DNA of 7,062 nucleotides, taken from contig SICB01000030.1 of the NCBI GenBank assembly GCA_009691555.1, positions 1-7,062 on the forward strand, written 5' to 3'. The translations under genes and the position numbers were made by a program. Positions 1 to 5,977 of the stretch are shown here, one piece after another. The first letter of the stretch is position 1, and the number at the start of each line of letters is the position of its first letter. The notes beneath the pieces are model-generated. The model searched no databases. It worked only from the letters and a program-made list of their open reading frames with translations, and was not told where the DNA came from. The stretch is from Patescibacteria group bacterium. Lineage in GTDB: Bacteria > Patescibacteriota > Saccharimonadia > CAILAD01 > BJGX01.

Positions 1-692
1 TCATGCAACAAAGGCAAATAATACTCTATAGCAACAACTACGAGCTGTCTTCATTTTTGGACAAAGCCAGATACGACGGCGGGCTGGTGGCATTTGATTC
101 AGACTACTTCATGCTTACCGAGAACAATATCAGCGTCGACAAGAGCAACGCCTTTATCGACAGGCAGCTGACCAGACGAGTCGATATCGGCACCGATGGG
201 AGTGTCGATGTTGGCGTGACCATTAGAAGAACGCAGTTTCGAGACAAATCTATACCCTATGTCGACCCCAATAATAGCAGCTTTACTTATCTGATTAAGG
301 AAAACATTAGCAGCATGAAGTTTGCGCTGCCGCCCGAAAGTAAAATTTATTCAGAACTCTCAACTATGGCAATTCAGCCAAGAGGTAAGGAAAAGGGCTA
401 TGATGTCTATCAGTTCCGAAGCGAGCTAGTGCCGCTGGTGCCATCGGAGTACTATTTTAGGTACAGATTGCCTTTCAAAATTGCCGGCAGCAACTTTGCT
501 GTTGTTAATTCTTTCCTGCAATTACAAAATGGCGGCTGGCCATACAAATTGACCAATAGTGTCACTACACCTGATGGGTGGGAACTAAGTGCCACAAATA
601 AACGCGATATATTATCTTCTGGCAATACGGTTGTGTATAATGAAGATGTCAACAAGGACGTATTTTTAAGTTTAGTCTATGGAAAAAAGTAA
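1..692 (+). CDS. DUF4012 family protein, C-terminal part (5' end outside window)
   Basis: The frame is open from the left edge to the TAA at 690-692. The ATG at base 3 is probably an internal Met, because the protein begins inside a recognisable domain. The fragment (about 229 residues) opens with QRQIILYSNNYELSSFL. It continues with DYFMLTENNISVDKSN, a pattern I recognise from the C-terminal half of DUF4012 proteins: 'this is what the protein does on the last line' segment, then a D-Y-x-M strand, then a K-S-N motif followed by a beta-rich tail. DUF4012 proteins are usually large, membrane-anchored and extracellular, and are common in Gram-positives and CPR; their function is unknown. The anchor would lie upstream, outside the window. 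The last 14 bases overlap the start of the ABC ATPase gene, so the two are probably translationally coupled. I am fairly sure of the family and make no functional claim. Confidence 0.72.
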   Translation, partial: MQQRQIILYSNNYELSSFLDKARYDGGLVAFDSDYFMLTENNISVDKSNAFIDRQLTRRVDIGTDGSVDVGVTIRRTQFRDKSIPYVDPNNSSFTYLIKENISSMKFALPPESKIYSELSTMAIQPRGKEKGYDVYQFRSELVPLVPSEYYFRYRLPFKIAGSNFAVVNSFLQLQNGGWPYKLTNSVTTPDGWELSATNKRDILSSGNTVVYNEDVNKDVFLSLVYGKK

Positions 693-1380
693 GCCAGAAA
701 TTGTTATAGAGCTCACCAAGCTAGCCAAGCGTTACGACGACGAGGCCGGGGTTTACGATGCCCTAAAAAAAGTCGAACTCAAGGTTAGGGCCGGCGAATT
801 TTTAGCAGTTATGGGTCCATCTGGTTCGGGCAAATCGACGCTGATGAATATTATTGGCTTACTCGACAGGCCAACGCAGGGCAATTACTTGCTCGATGGA
901 GTCGATACCAATACTCTCAGCGACAAAGACCTCGCCAAGCTCAGAAGAGACCGAATCGGTTTTATATTCCAGAATTTCAATCTGTTGCCGCGCCTTAGTA
1001 TCATGCAGAATGTGGAGCTTCCCTTGATATACCAGAAAATCAGAACAGCCGAAAGAAAACGACGGGTAAGAGAAGTTTTGAGTGAAGTAGGAATATTAGA
1101 TAAGATCGACAGTAAGCCGAACCGAGTCAGCGGTGGGCAGGTGCAGCGTGCTGCGATTGCTAGAGCGCTGATCAATAAGCCCAGCTTGATCTTGGCTGAC
1201 GAACCGACTGGCAACCTAGATACCAAAACAGGCTTAGGAATAATGGAATTATTAAAAAAGCTCAATAACGATGGCGTTACAATTGTGCTGGTGACCCACA
1301 ACCCCGAGTTGAGCCATTACGCCTCGCGAATTGTTGAAGTCCGAGACGGACTGCTAAGCGAGAAAGAGGTTAGGAAATGA
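679..1380 (+). CDS. ABC transporter ATP-binding protein, MacB/LolD type
   Basis: This 233-residue ATPase is of the usual length for the MacB/LolD/FtsE group. All catalytic elements are visible: Walker A GPSGSGKST at residues 46-54, Q-loop Gln98 in FIFQNFNLLP, signature VSGGQ at 150-154, Walker B ending in ADE with catalytic Glu175, a D-loop in GNLD and the switch His207 in VTHNPE. The signature has Val where most homologues have Leu; this is a mild change and should not abolish activity. It would power the permease encoded next, with which it shares a 4-base ATGA overlap. The start at 679 lies inside the end of the DUF4012 gene. No good Shine-Dalgarno sequence is seen there, so translation probably depends on coupling. 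The transported substrate cannot be read from the sequence. Confidence 0.95.
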   Translation: MEKSKPEIVIELTKLAKRYDDEAGVYDALKKVELKVRAGEFLAVMGPSGSGKSTLMNIIGLLDRPTQGNYLLDGVDTNTLSDKDLAKLRRDRIGFIFQNFNLLPRLSIMQNVELPLIYQKIRTAERKRRVREVLSEVGILDKIDSKPNRVSGGQVQRAAIARALINKPSLILADEPTGNLDTKTGLGIMELLKKLNNDGVTIVLVTHNPELSHYASRIVEVRDGLLSEKEVRK

Positions 1381-2618
1381 TTTGGCAGAACATCAAAAAC
1401 GCTTTTCTTTCCATAAGATCAGCCAAACTTCGATCGGCCCTGACGGCGGTTGGAGTTATGATTGGAGTTTTTGCGGTTTTGGTGATGGTCGGGGTGGGAG
1501 ATGGCGTCAAAGCCGAGATAGAAAGTCAGATATCTAACCTCGGCACCAATGTACTGACCATTACATCAGGCAAATTGAACCAATCTGCCTCCAGTAGCGA
1601 CCCAAAGGAGCAAAAAGGCTCAGGCATTAATATCGCCAGTGGTATCGGCACTAGCACCCTGACTGAGGACGATGTCAAAACAATCGAAAACACCCCCAAT
1701 GTTTCTAGGTCGGCAGCTTTTGGCATCATTTCGTCGTCGGTTGCCAAGGATCAAATTGTTAGCAACAGCGCCTTCGTGATAGCTACTACACCGAGCTATT
1801 TCGATATCCGCCAATTAAAGACTTCGCAGGGAAGTTTCTTTAGCGCCGACGACAACAGCGGTTCGAAGTTTGTGGCGGTTATTGGTGCTGACACCAAGCA
1901 GAGCTTATTTGGTGGTGAAGACCCGATTGGCAAGTCTATCAGTTTGCGAGGTAAGCAATTTAGGGTCTTGGGTGTCATCGAGAAGTCCGACGCTGGCGTT
2001 AGCCTCGGAGCCAACGCCGACGATATTGTGATTATACCTATCAACTCGGCCATAAAATTGACTGGCAAAAACGATGTCTTCAGAGTCATCGCCGAGGTTG
2101 ATAGCGAAAAGAACATCGAAAAAGTCAAAGCTTCGCTCGAGCAGTCAATCGGATCTAACCATTCTGGAGCTGACGACTTTAGTGTGCTGACCCAAAAAGA
2201 ACTACTCACTACCTTTAGCAGCATACTAGATATCTTGACTACCTTTGTCGTTGCCATTGCAGCAATCAGTCTGCTCGTGGGTGGTATTGGCATAATGAAT
2301 ATTATGTTGGTCACCGTTAGCGAACGAACCAAAGAAATCGGCATTCGTAAGGCCATGGGCGCCACTTTTGGTAATATTATGGGACAGTTTTTGACCGAAT
2401 CAATCATAATTTCGCTAATCGGTGGCGTGATAGGAGTCCTGGCGTCGTACCTCGCTGGCATGGTCATAGCTAAGCTTGCCAACATCACCCCAGTTTATAG
2501 CCCTATAGCGCTTATCTCTGCCCTAGGGGCAAGCTTATTTATCGGAGTTGTGTTCGGAACCGCCCCAGCCATAAAAGCTGCTAGGAAGCACCCCATACAA
2601 GCCTTAAAGTCGTTGTGA
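1377..2618 (+). CDS. ABC transporter permease, MacB/FtsX type
   Basis: This 413-residue permease has the MacB layout. It has one N-terminal membrane helix (about residues 20-43, after a short basic stretch), a large extracytoplasmic domain (about 45-280), then three more helices near 286-310, 337-362 and 375-397. The hallmark cytoplasmic coupling segment SERTKEIGIRKAMGA follows the second helix, and the C-terminus ends in the typical AARKHPIQALKSL. The outer domain starts with a Ser/Gly-rich stretch (about 64-95) and includes the SQG/GEDPIGKSI/VLGVI strand pattern of the MacB_PCD domain. Type VII ABC systems of this kind use mechanotransmission to drive export or envelope processes rather than simple transport. 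Here no MacA-like adaptor gene adjoins; the upstream partner is a DUF4012 protein. It is transcribed with the ATPase (ATGA overlap) and ends before the terminator at 2641-2683. Confidence 0.95.
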   Translation: MIWQNIKNAFLSIRSAKLRSALTAVGVMIGVFAVLVMVGVGDGVKAEIESQISNLGTNVLTITSGKLNQSASSSDPKEQKGSGINIASGIGTSTLTEDDVKTIENTPNVSRSAAFGIISSSVAKDQIVSNSAFVIATTPSYFDIRQLKTSQGSFFSADDNSGSKFVAVIGADTKQSLFGGEDPIGKSISLRGKQFRVLGVIEKSDAGVSLGANADDIVIIPINSAIKLTGKNDVFRVIAEVDSEKNIEKVKASLEQSIGSNHSGADDFSVLTQKELLTTFSSILDILTTFVVAIAAISLLVGGIGIMNIMLVTVSERTKEIGIRKAMGATFGNIMGQFLTESIIISLIGGVIGVLASYLAGMVIAKLANITPVYSPIALISALGASLFIGVVFGTAPAIKAARKHPIQALKSL

Positions 2619-2640
2619 TTTAGTAATCCTTGGCTCTGCT

Positions 2641-2683
2641 AATCAAAAAAGACTCCCGGTAATCAGGAAGTCTTTTTTTGATT
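2641..2683. terminator. Bidirectional Rho-independent terminator between converging operons
   Basis: An A-rich left arm (AATCAAAAAAGACT, 2641-2654) pairs with a T-rich right arm (AGTCTTTTTTTGATT, 2669-2683) across a CCC/GG-containing top. Read rightward, the stem is followed by a T-tract and can end the ABC operon. Read leftward, it gives the same layout for the rplT end of the minus-strand unit. It lies 22 bases after the permease stop and 14 bases beyond the rplT stop. Confidence 0.88.
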
Positions 2684-2697
2684 ATAATTTATGCTGG

Positions 2698-3039
2698 CTA
2701 CTTGGAGGCTTTTACGATTTCTTCGAAAGCTTTTGGCTGTGCAATAGCAATCTCTGATAGCATTTTGCGGTTTAGCTCGATGTTCGATTTCTTGAGTCCT
2801 GCGATTAGGGTAGAGTAGCTGACGCCATTGAGTTTGGCGGCGGCCGAGATTCTGGTAATCCAAAGTCCGCGCAGATCCCTTTTCATATTGCGCCTGTCTC
2901 TGTATTGGTAGCTCAAAGCCTTAATAACAGATTCGTTGGCCTTTCTGAAAGAACTCCTCCGGCTTTTCGAATAGCCCTTGGCCAGTTTGAGTACTTTTTT
3001 GTGCCTTTTTCTGGCTGCAACTCCGCGTTTTACTCTCAT
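2698..3039 (-). CDS. rplT: 50S ribosomal protein L20
   Basis: The 113-residue protein is close to the usual 115-119 residues. It has the very basic N-terminus MRVKRGVAARKRHKKVLKLAKGY, whose extended helix binds 23S rRNA and is needed early in large-subunit assembly. It also has the family core LRGLWITRISAAAKLNGVSYS (about 56-77) and the C-terminal globular part with NRKMLSEIAI. The start is an ATG at 3037-3039, one base after the rpmI stop, with a clear Shine-Dalgarno AGGAG at 3046-3050 lying inside the end of rpmI. L20 is the autoregulator of this operon in several bacteria. No extended leader RNA that could bind it is apparent here, since the predicted infC leader is only about 22 bases. 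It is the last gene before the terminator. Confidence 0.98.
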   Translation of the reverse strand: MRVKRGVAARKRHKKVLKLAKGYSKSRRSSFRKANESVIKALSYQYRDRRNMKRDLRGLWITRISAAAKLNGVSYSTLIAGLKKSNIELNRKMLSEIAIAQPKAFEEIVKASK

Positions 3040-3040
3040 A

Positions 3041-3235
3041 TTAGACTCCTAATGCCTTTTTAATGTTTCTAACATCAGCCTCAGAAGCTGGGTGCTCGAT
3101 AGTATAAGCGCGCTTACGGGCAGCCGACTTCTTGGTTTTTAAATGCCCACGAGTGGCCTTACGGCGCATTATTTTGCCCGTCGAGGTGATTTTGAATCTT
3201 TTGGCTGTGGTTTTACTTGTTTTAATCTTGGGCAT
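3041..3235 (-). CDS. rpmI: 50S ribosomal protein L35
   Basis: This 64-residue basic protein has the typical L35 beginning MPKIKTSKTTAKRFKITSTG, followed by the RRKATRGHLKTKKSAARKR segment and a C-terminal half helix ending in IKKALGV. The length matches the family. It is a late-assembling component of the large ribosomal subunit. Its ATG (3233-3235) lies inside infC, giving a 14-base overlap. An AAAGGA Shine-Dalgarno stands about 8 bases upstream (3244-3249), so it may initiate independently as well as by coupling. The infC-rpmI-rplT order is the canonical bacterial one. Confidence 0.98.
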   Translation of the reverse strand: MPKIKTSKTTAKRFKITSTGKIMRRKATRGHLKTKKSAARKRAYTIEHPASEADVRNIKKALGV

Positions 3236-3788
3236 CTTTTATATCCTTTAAGTCAGATTGTTTTGACAGCGCTAAGGCCTGTTTGGAACGGTTTATAACC
3301 AATGACATATCTCGTCCGGTCATCATAGGAGCTTGTTCTATAATCGCGATATCGGCCAGGCCTTCGAAAAACTTCATTAGAACAACCTGTCCTAAATCTG
3401 GTCGGGCCATTTCTCGTCCCTTGAATCGGGCGGTTAGCTTGACCTTGTCGCCAGCTTCTAAAAACTTGCGCGCGGCTCTTTGCTTGACTTCGATGTCGTG
3501 TTGACCTATTTTGAGGCCCATGCGGACTTGCTTTACATCAATGGTGCGTTGCTTTTTACGGTTCTTGGCGGACTGCTTGTCTTGTTCGTAGAGGTATTTA
3601 CCCCAATCAAGCAATTTACAGACCGGAGGGTCCGCGTCGGGCGATATCTCTGCTAGGTCGTAACCTTGGTCTCGGGCTATATTTAGAGCTTCCGAGATGG
3701 GAACAACCCCGATTTGCTTAGAGTCAGCATCAAGCAATCTAACGGTAGATGCCGATATTTGATGATTAAGCCTGAGTCGTTTTTTTAT
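3222..3788 (-). CDS. infC: Translation initiation factor IF-3, probable ATA start
   Basis: IF-3 binds the 30S subunit, keeps 50S off, and proofreads start codon and initiator tRNA. Family segments are clear: an N-terminal domain with VRLLDADSKQIG and PPVCKLLDWGKYLYE, a basic linker with KNRKKQR, and a C-terminal domain with KVKLTARFKGREM and a V-x-Q-x-P-x-M-x-GR-like stretch (IIEQAPMMTGRDM). The first ATG/GTG/TTG in frame is TTG at 3735-3737, which would remove the start of the conserved N-terminal domain. The open frame continues upstream for 17 codons to a TAA at 3789-3791 and encodes IKKRLRLNHQISASTVR, which matches the family's R-I-N-x-x-I-x-x-x-x-VR pattern. None of those codons is ATG, GTG or TTG. 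I therefore place the start at ATA 3786-3788, 8 bases after a GGAG (3797-3800), giving 188 residues. The family call is certain; the ATA start is an inference. Confidence 0.95.
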   Translation of the reverse strand: MKKRLRLNHQISASTVRLLDADSKQIGVVPISEALNIARDQGYDLAEISPDADPPVCKLLDWGKYLYEQDKQSAKNRKKQRTIDVKQVRMGLKIGQHDIEVKQRAARKFLEAGDKVKLTARFKGREMARPDLGQVVLMKFFEGLADIAIIEQAPMMTGRDMSLVINRSKQALALSKQSDLKDIKDAQD

Positions 3789-3796
3789 TTAGATAT

Positions 3797-3800
3797 CTCC
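3797..3800 (-). promoter_or_regulatory. Shine-Dalgarno site that favours the ATA start of infC
   Basis: On the minus strand GGAG is followed by 8 bases (ATATCTAA) and then ATA, the first sense codon after an in-frame TAA. This is normal Shine-Dalgarno spacing for a start at 3788. It is about 60 bases from the TTG at 3737, which has no comparable site close upstream. Confidence 0.6.
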
Positions 3801-3816
3801 ATAAAAGCTCCGAATA

Positions 3817-3845
3817 ATGATAGCATTAAATTTCTCGGTTGGCAA
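3817..3845 (-). promoter_or_regulatory. Sigma-70-type promoter of infC-rpmI-rplT
   Basis: On the minus strand, TTGCCA (3840-3845) is separated by exactly 17 bases from TATCAT (3817-3822). Each hexamer matches the consensus at five of six positions, and a TGC precedes the -10, giving an extended -10. The expected start of transcription is near 3810, so the leader to the ATA codon would be only about 22 bases. The promoter lies in the 78-base gap between the DAGK-like gene and infC. Confidence 0.75.
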
Positions 3846-3866
3846 GTATCCGCGAAACGGGCCATG

Positions 3867-4664
3867 CTAATTGGATTTTTGGTTAGTTTTTTTAGAAATT
3901 AATCTAATCTTTTTGTTGTATTTACCAATCGTAACGATATTCTTGTATTTTCTTCCAAAATTATCGACCAAATTATCGGCACCCTCTAAGTTGAATATTT
4001 TGGAATGCAGACTGAGCAATAATTTGCCTTGGTCGAGAGATTTTTTGTCAAAGATATTGATAATTTTAGTCTTCAGGCTACTCTTTTTGGTAACTGCTTC
4101 GCCCGGCTCGTGAGCACTGACTTGGATTGGTGCATTGTTGAAGTAGTGATCTTCGTTGAGGTTTTCAAAGCTGATCTTGGCAGGAGGCAAGGTCAGCTCG
4201 AGGTTGCCTTCGGTACGGATTTTAATAGTACTAGGCACCGAATCGTTACTTTCGGCGGCGGCCAGGTAGATGGTGTCGTAAAAATATCGGTTGGCGATAG
4301 AATAGATGGTTTTTTCGGTAATTTTACGCTGCGCAAGCGCCCTAACGGCGTCTAGCCAACTATGAATTTGCAGGTTTTTGGCAATTTTTGATTTGACGAT
4401 TGGTAGATATCCGATCGCGGTGTCAGAATCAATCTTGCCAATCGTCCCGATAAGGATATTGAAGTCGTAATCGTCACCGACAACTACAATTGTAGTGGCG
4501 CTCGACTTGCCTAATGTTTCTAGCAGAGCCGAAAGCTCTTTTTCGGAGTTGAAAGTCATAAACTGCGAGTCAATTCGGTGTTTAGCAAGCTCAGTATGTA
4601 TTTTTGTGGTCAGCTGCTCGTCGATTTTGGCAGCCGAGTGGCTGTTTTGAACGTACTTATACAT
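3867..4664 (-). CDS. Diacylglycerol-kinase-like protein with altered catalytic motifs
   Basis: This protein has 265 residues and ends at a TAG. The N-terminal half follows the DAG/lipid kinase catalytic fold: a helix region, then a hydrophobic strand TTIVVVGDDYDFNILI (57-72) where active enzymes have VVVGGDGTxNE, then AIGYLPIVKSKIAKNLQI (83-100) where they have GIIPxGTGNDFAxxLGI. The GGDGT glycines and the GTGN motif are thus both replaced, so ATP-dependent lipid phosphorylation looks unlikely. The C-terminal part has strands like the second DAGK domain: IKIRTEGNLELTLPPAKISF (about 146-165) and SKIFNLEGAD to NKKIRLISKK (about 217-259). No signal peptide or membrane helix is seen. Its ATG overlaps the bactofilin stop by 8 bases, indicating coupling. 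The fold assignment rests on motif order and is moderately secure; a binding or scaffold role is a guess. Confidence 0.6.
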   Translation of the reverse strand: MYKYVQNSHSAAKIDEQLTTKIHTELAKHRIDSQFMTFNSEKELSALLETLGKSSATTIVVVGDDYDFNILIGTIGKIDSDTAIGYLPIVKSKIAKNLQIHSWLDAVRALAQRKITEKTIYSIANRYFYDTIYLAAAESNDSVPSTIKIRTEGNLELTLPPAKISFENLNEDHYFNNAPIQVSAHEPGEAVTKKSSLKTKIINIFDKKSLDQGKLLLSLHSKIFNLEGADNLVDNFGRKYKNIVTIGKYNKKIRLISKKTNQKSN

Positions 4665-5022
4665 TTTTGCCCGAATCTATCTGCGCTTTGAGTAAGGCGC
4701 CGGTATCGATATTAATACTTTTTGCCTCGGCGCTACCAGATAGCTCACCACATCCAGCAATATAAACACTATCAACTGCCACGACGGCACCCTTGAGCTG
4801 ACCTTCGATGACTACCGATCGCGCTTCGATAGTGCCGGTCATTTTGGCGTTTTTACCAATCTCGACTGCGCCTGTTGTTTTGATGCTACCCTTGTAGCTG
4901 CCATCAACAAAAACATCTTCTTCGCTTTTAATATCACCAGTGGCAACAACTTCCGCACCAATATAAAATCCAGAAAAACCGACCAAGTCCGATATATGGC
5001 CTTTGTTGGATTGACTAGTCAT
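4657..5022 (-). CDS. Bactofilin (polymer-forming cytoskeletal protein, DUF583)
   Basis: This 121-residue protein is nearly all one bactofilin domain (about residues 20-115). The repeated short strands, each with a turn glycine, are visible: GDIKSEEDVFVDGSYKGSI, then EIGKNAKMTGTIEA, VVIEGQLKGAVVA, VYIAGCGELSGSAEA and INIDTGALL. This is the signature of a right-handed beta-helix that self-assembles into nucleotide-free filaments. In other bacteria bactofilins position envelope enzymes and shape the cell. The short polar N-terminus (1-19) is where membrane-binding sequences usually lie; here FSGFYIG is only weakly hydrophobic. The start codon abuts the stop of the DUF4446 gene with no spacer and no clear Shine-Dalgarno, so translation is likely coupled. 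Confidence 0.93.
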   Translation of the reverse strand: MTSQSNKGHISDLVGFSGFYIGAEVVATGDIKSEEDVFVDGSYKGSIKTTGAVEIGKNAKMTGTIEARSVVIEGQLKGAVVAVDSVYIAGCGELSGSAEAKSINIDTGALLKAQIDSGKNV

Positions 5023-5487
5023 TTATTTACTTTTTAGTTTAGCGGCATCAACCAAGGCTTTGGTTTCTTCTTTGGATAGGTTGTGCTGGGATTTGCCCTC
5101 GATAATGTCTTTAGCATAAACTCTGGTACCGGACCTGGCATGAACTGCCGAGATGACTATTCCGCTGTCGGTGTGGTCGAGCAGGGCAATACAAAAACTC
5201 TGGTCTCCACCAGTGTCACCGAACGGGTTGAAGCGCACCAAGCCGATTTTAGATATCGCCAGCTGCTGGGTATTGTGCATTTTGGCTACAAATCCAGCCA
5301 GCTCATCTATTTGCGAAAGCGCCTTGTCGGTGTCTTTACTAAAATCCTTAATGGCATCCTCGATATTTTTGGCTTCGGCCCCTTTCAAAAATTGGCCGTA
5401 CTTCTTTTTGAGGCCAATCTGTTGCCAAAGGGTGTATCCAGCCAGACCTGCAGTAATCAGAAATAGAATTGGTAATATATTTTCCAT
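5023..5487 (-). CDS. DUF4446 family membrane-anchored protein
   Basis: This protein has 154 residues. It has an N-terminal membrane helix (about 4-22, ILPILFLITAGLAGYTLW), a charged helical region likely to form a coiled coil (about 28-75), and then the family core IGLVRFNPFGDTGGDQSF (about 81-98). After the core come ALLD, a GIVISAVHARSGTRVYAK segment and a C-terminal KSQHNLSKEE. I recognise this as DUF4446, found in Firmicutes and CPR and of unknown function. The core lies on the cytoplasmic side if the helix is a signal anchor, but the topology is not certain. The ATG at 5485-5487 has a purine-rich AGGAAAGAGG just upstream. It is the first gene of a tight unit with bactofilin and the DAGK-like protein, which hints at an envelope or cytoskeleton role. 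Confidence 0.85.
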   Translation of the reverse strand: MENILPILFLITAGLAGYTLWQQIGLKKKYGQFLKGAEAKNIEDAIKDFSKDTDKALSQIDELAGFVAKMHNTQQLAISKIGLVRFNPFGDTGGDQSFCIALLDHTDSGIVISAVHARSGTRVYAKDIIEGKSQHNLSKEETKALVDAAKLKSK

Positions 5488-5507
5488 AGCCCTCTTTCCT
5501 CTAAATC

Positions 5508-5536
5508 ATTATAGGTATAGATAGGGAGCTTGGCAA
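5508..5536 (-). promoter_or_regulatory. Promoter of the DUF4446-bactofilin-DAGK-like unit
   Basis: On the minus strand, TTGCCA (5531-5536) lies 17 bases from a perfect TATAAT (5508-5513). The expected start near 5501 leaves a leader of only about 14 bases, which consists essentially of the purine-rich ribosome-binding site. The same -35 hexamer and the same spacing occur in the infC promoter. Confidence 0.78.
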
Positions 5537-5559
5537 CTATTGACTAAAGGTATTACAAT
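5530..5559 (+). promoter_or_regulatory. Probable promoter of the small membrane protein gene
   Basis: TTGGCA (5530-5535), 18 bases, then TACAAT (5554-5559). The expected start near 5566 would give a leader of about 20 bases that contains AAGGAG. Its -35 shares five bases with the -35 of the opposing promoter. An alternative -35, TTGACT at 5540-5545, has no good -10 at the right distance. Confidence 0.5.
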
Positions 5560-5585
5560 GGTAGTAATTAAAAGGAGAACATATT

Positions 5586-5939
5586 ATGTCAAAGCGCAAG
5601 AAACATAAGAAAAGCAAAAGTAGCCGCAATAACAATGCAGTAAAAAATACACCAACTCAGCCAGCCGAAGCCAAAACCCAAACAGCCGAAGCCAAAACCC
5701 AAACAGCCGAAGCGGCCTCTGTTAGACCGGCCAATGATGATACCCAGCCCGATACAAAGGCCAATGAGCTGGCAGCGACTAAGCCGCAGAATAAAGCCAA
5801 TAAAGTCGTTATGTCAGATGTTGCCTACAGCCTAATTTTGCTGGGAATAATTATTGCGGTTTTCGTAGTCTTGATGCTCTTAATGTCTAATCGTGCTATT
5901 TCAGATTCCTTTTATGGAATCATCAAAATTAAGATATAG
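5586..5939 (+). CDS. Small Lys-rich single-pass membrane protein, unknown function
   Basis: This protein has 117 residues. I do not recognise a family. Three parts are visible: a strongly basic head (residues 1-14, SKRKKHKKSKSSR), a low-complexity Ala/Thr/Gln/Glu/Lys region (about 18-73) with two exact AEAKTQT repeats, and one membrane helix (about 79-100, SLILLGIIIAVFVVLMLLM) followed by a 15-residue tail. By the positive-inside rule the basic head and linker would be cytoplasmic, with a short tail outside. The ATG at 5586 has an AAGGAG (5572-5577) 8 bases upstream, which settles the start. It is transcribed away from the DUF4446 unit. Similar proteins with a Lys-rich head and a C-terminal helix are common in CPR genomes; a role in envelope or nucleoid/RNA contact is only a possibility. 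Confidence 0.8.
   Translation: MSKRKKHKKSKSSRNNNAVKNTPTQPAEAKTQTAEAKTQTAEAASVRPANDDTQPDTKANELAATKPQNKANKVVMSDVAYSLILLGIIIAVFVVLMLLMSNRAISDSFYGIIKIKI
5664..5713 (+). repeat. 21-bp in-frame tandem repeat inside the small membrane protein gene
   Basis: Two exact 21-base units (5664-5684 and 5685-5705) are followed by the first 8 bases of a third. Each unit encodes AEAKTQT. The exact nucleotide identity suggests recent expansion or slippage in a linker whose length is not critical. Confidence 0.9.
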
Positions 5940-5977
5940 AGGACAGAGTAAATCTGTAGTAATAATTATATAAATAC

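Noticed and set aside
1796..2488. Long open frame antisense to the permease, and other antisense frames over the ABC, infC, DAGK-like and DUF4446 genes
   Set aside because: They lie opposite well-recognised genes, show no family motifs and have no ribosome-binding context; they follow from the codon use of the real genes.
3222..3737. infC starting at TTG 3735-3737
   Set aside because: It removes the conserved first strand of the IF-3 N-terminal domain, lacks a nearby Shine-Dalgarno, and ignores an upstream extension of 17 codons that matches the family.
3849..3861. Small hairpin CCG-CGAAA-CGG after the DAGK-like gene as a terminator
   Set aside because: The stem is only three to four pairs with no T-tract, so readthrough into infC is more likely.
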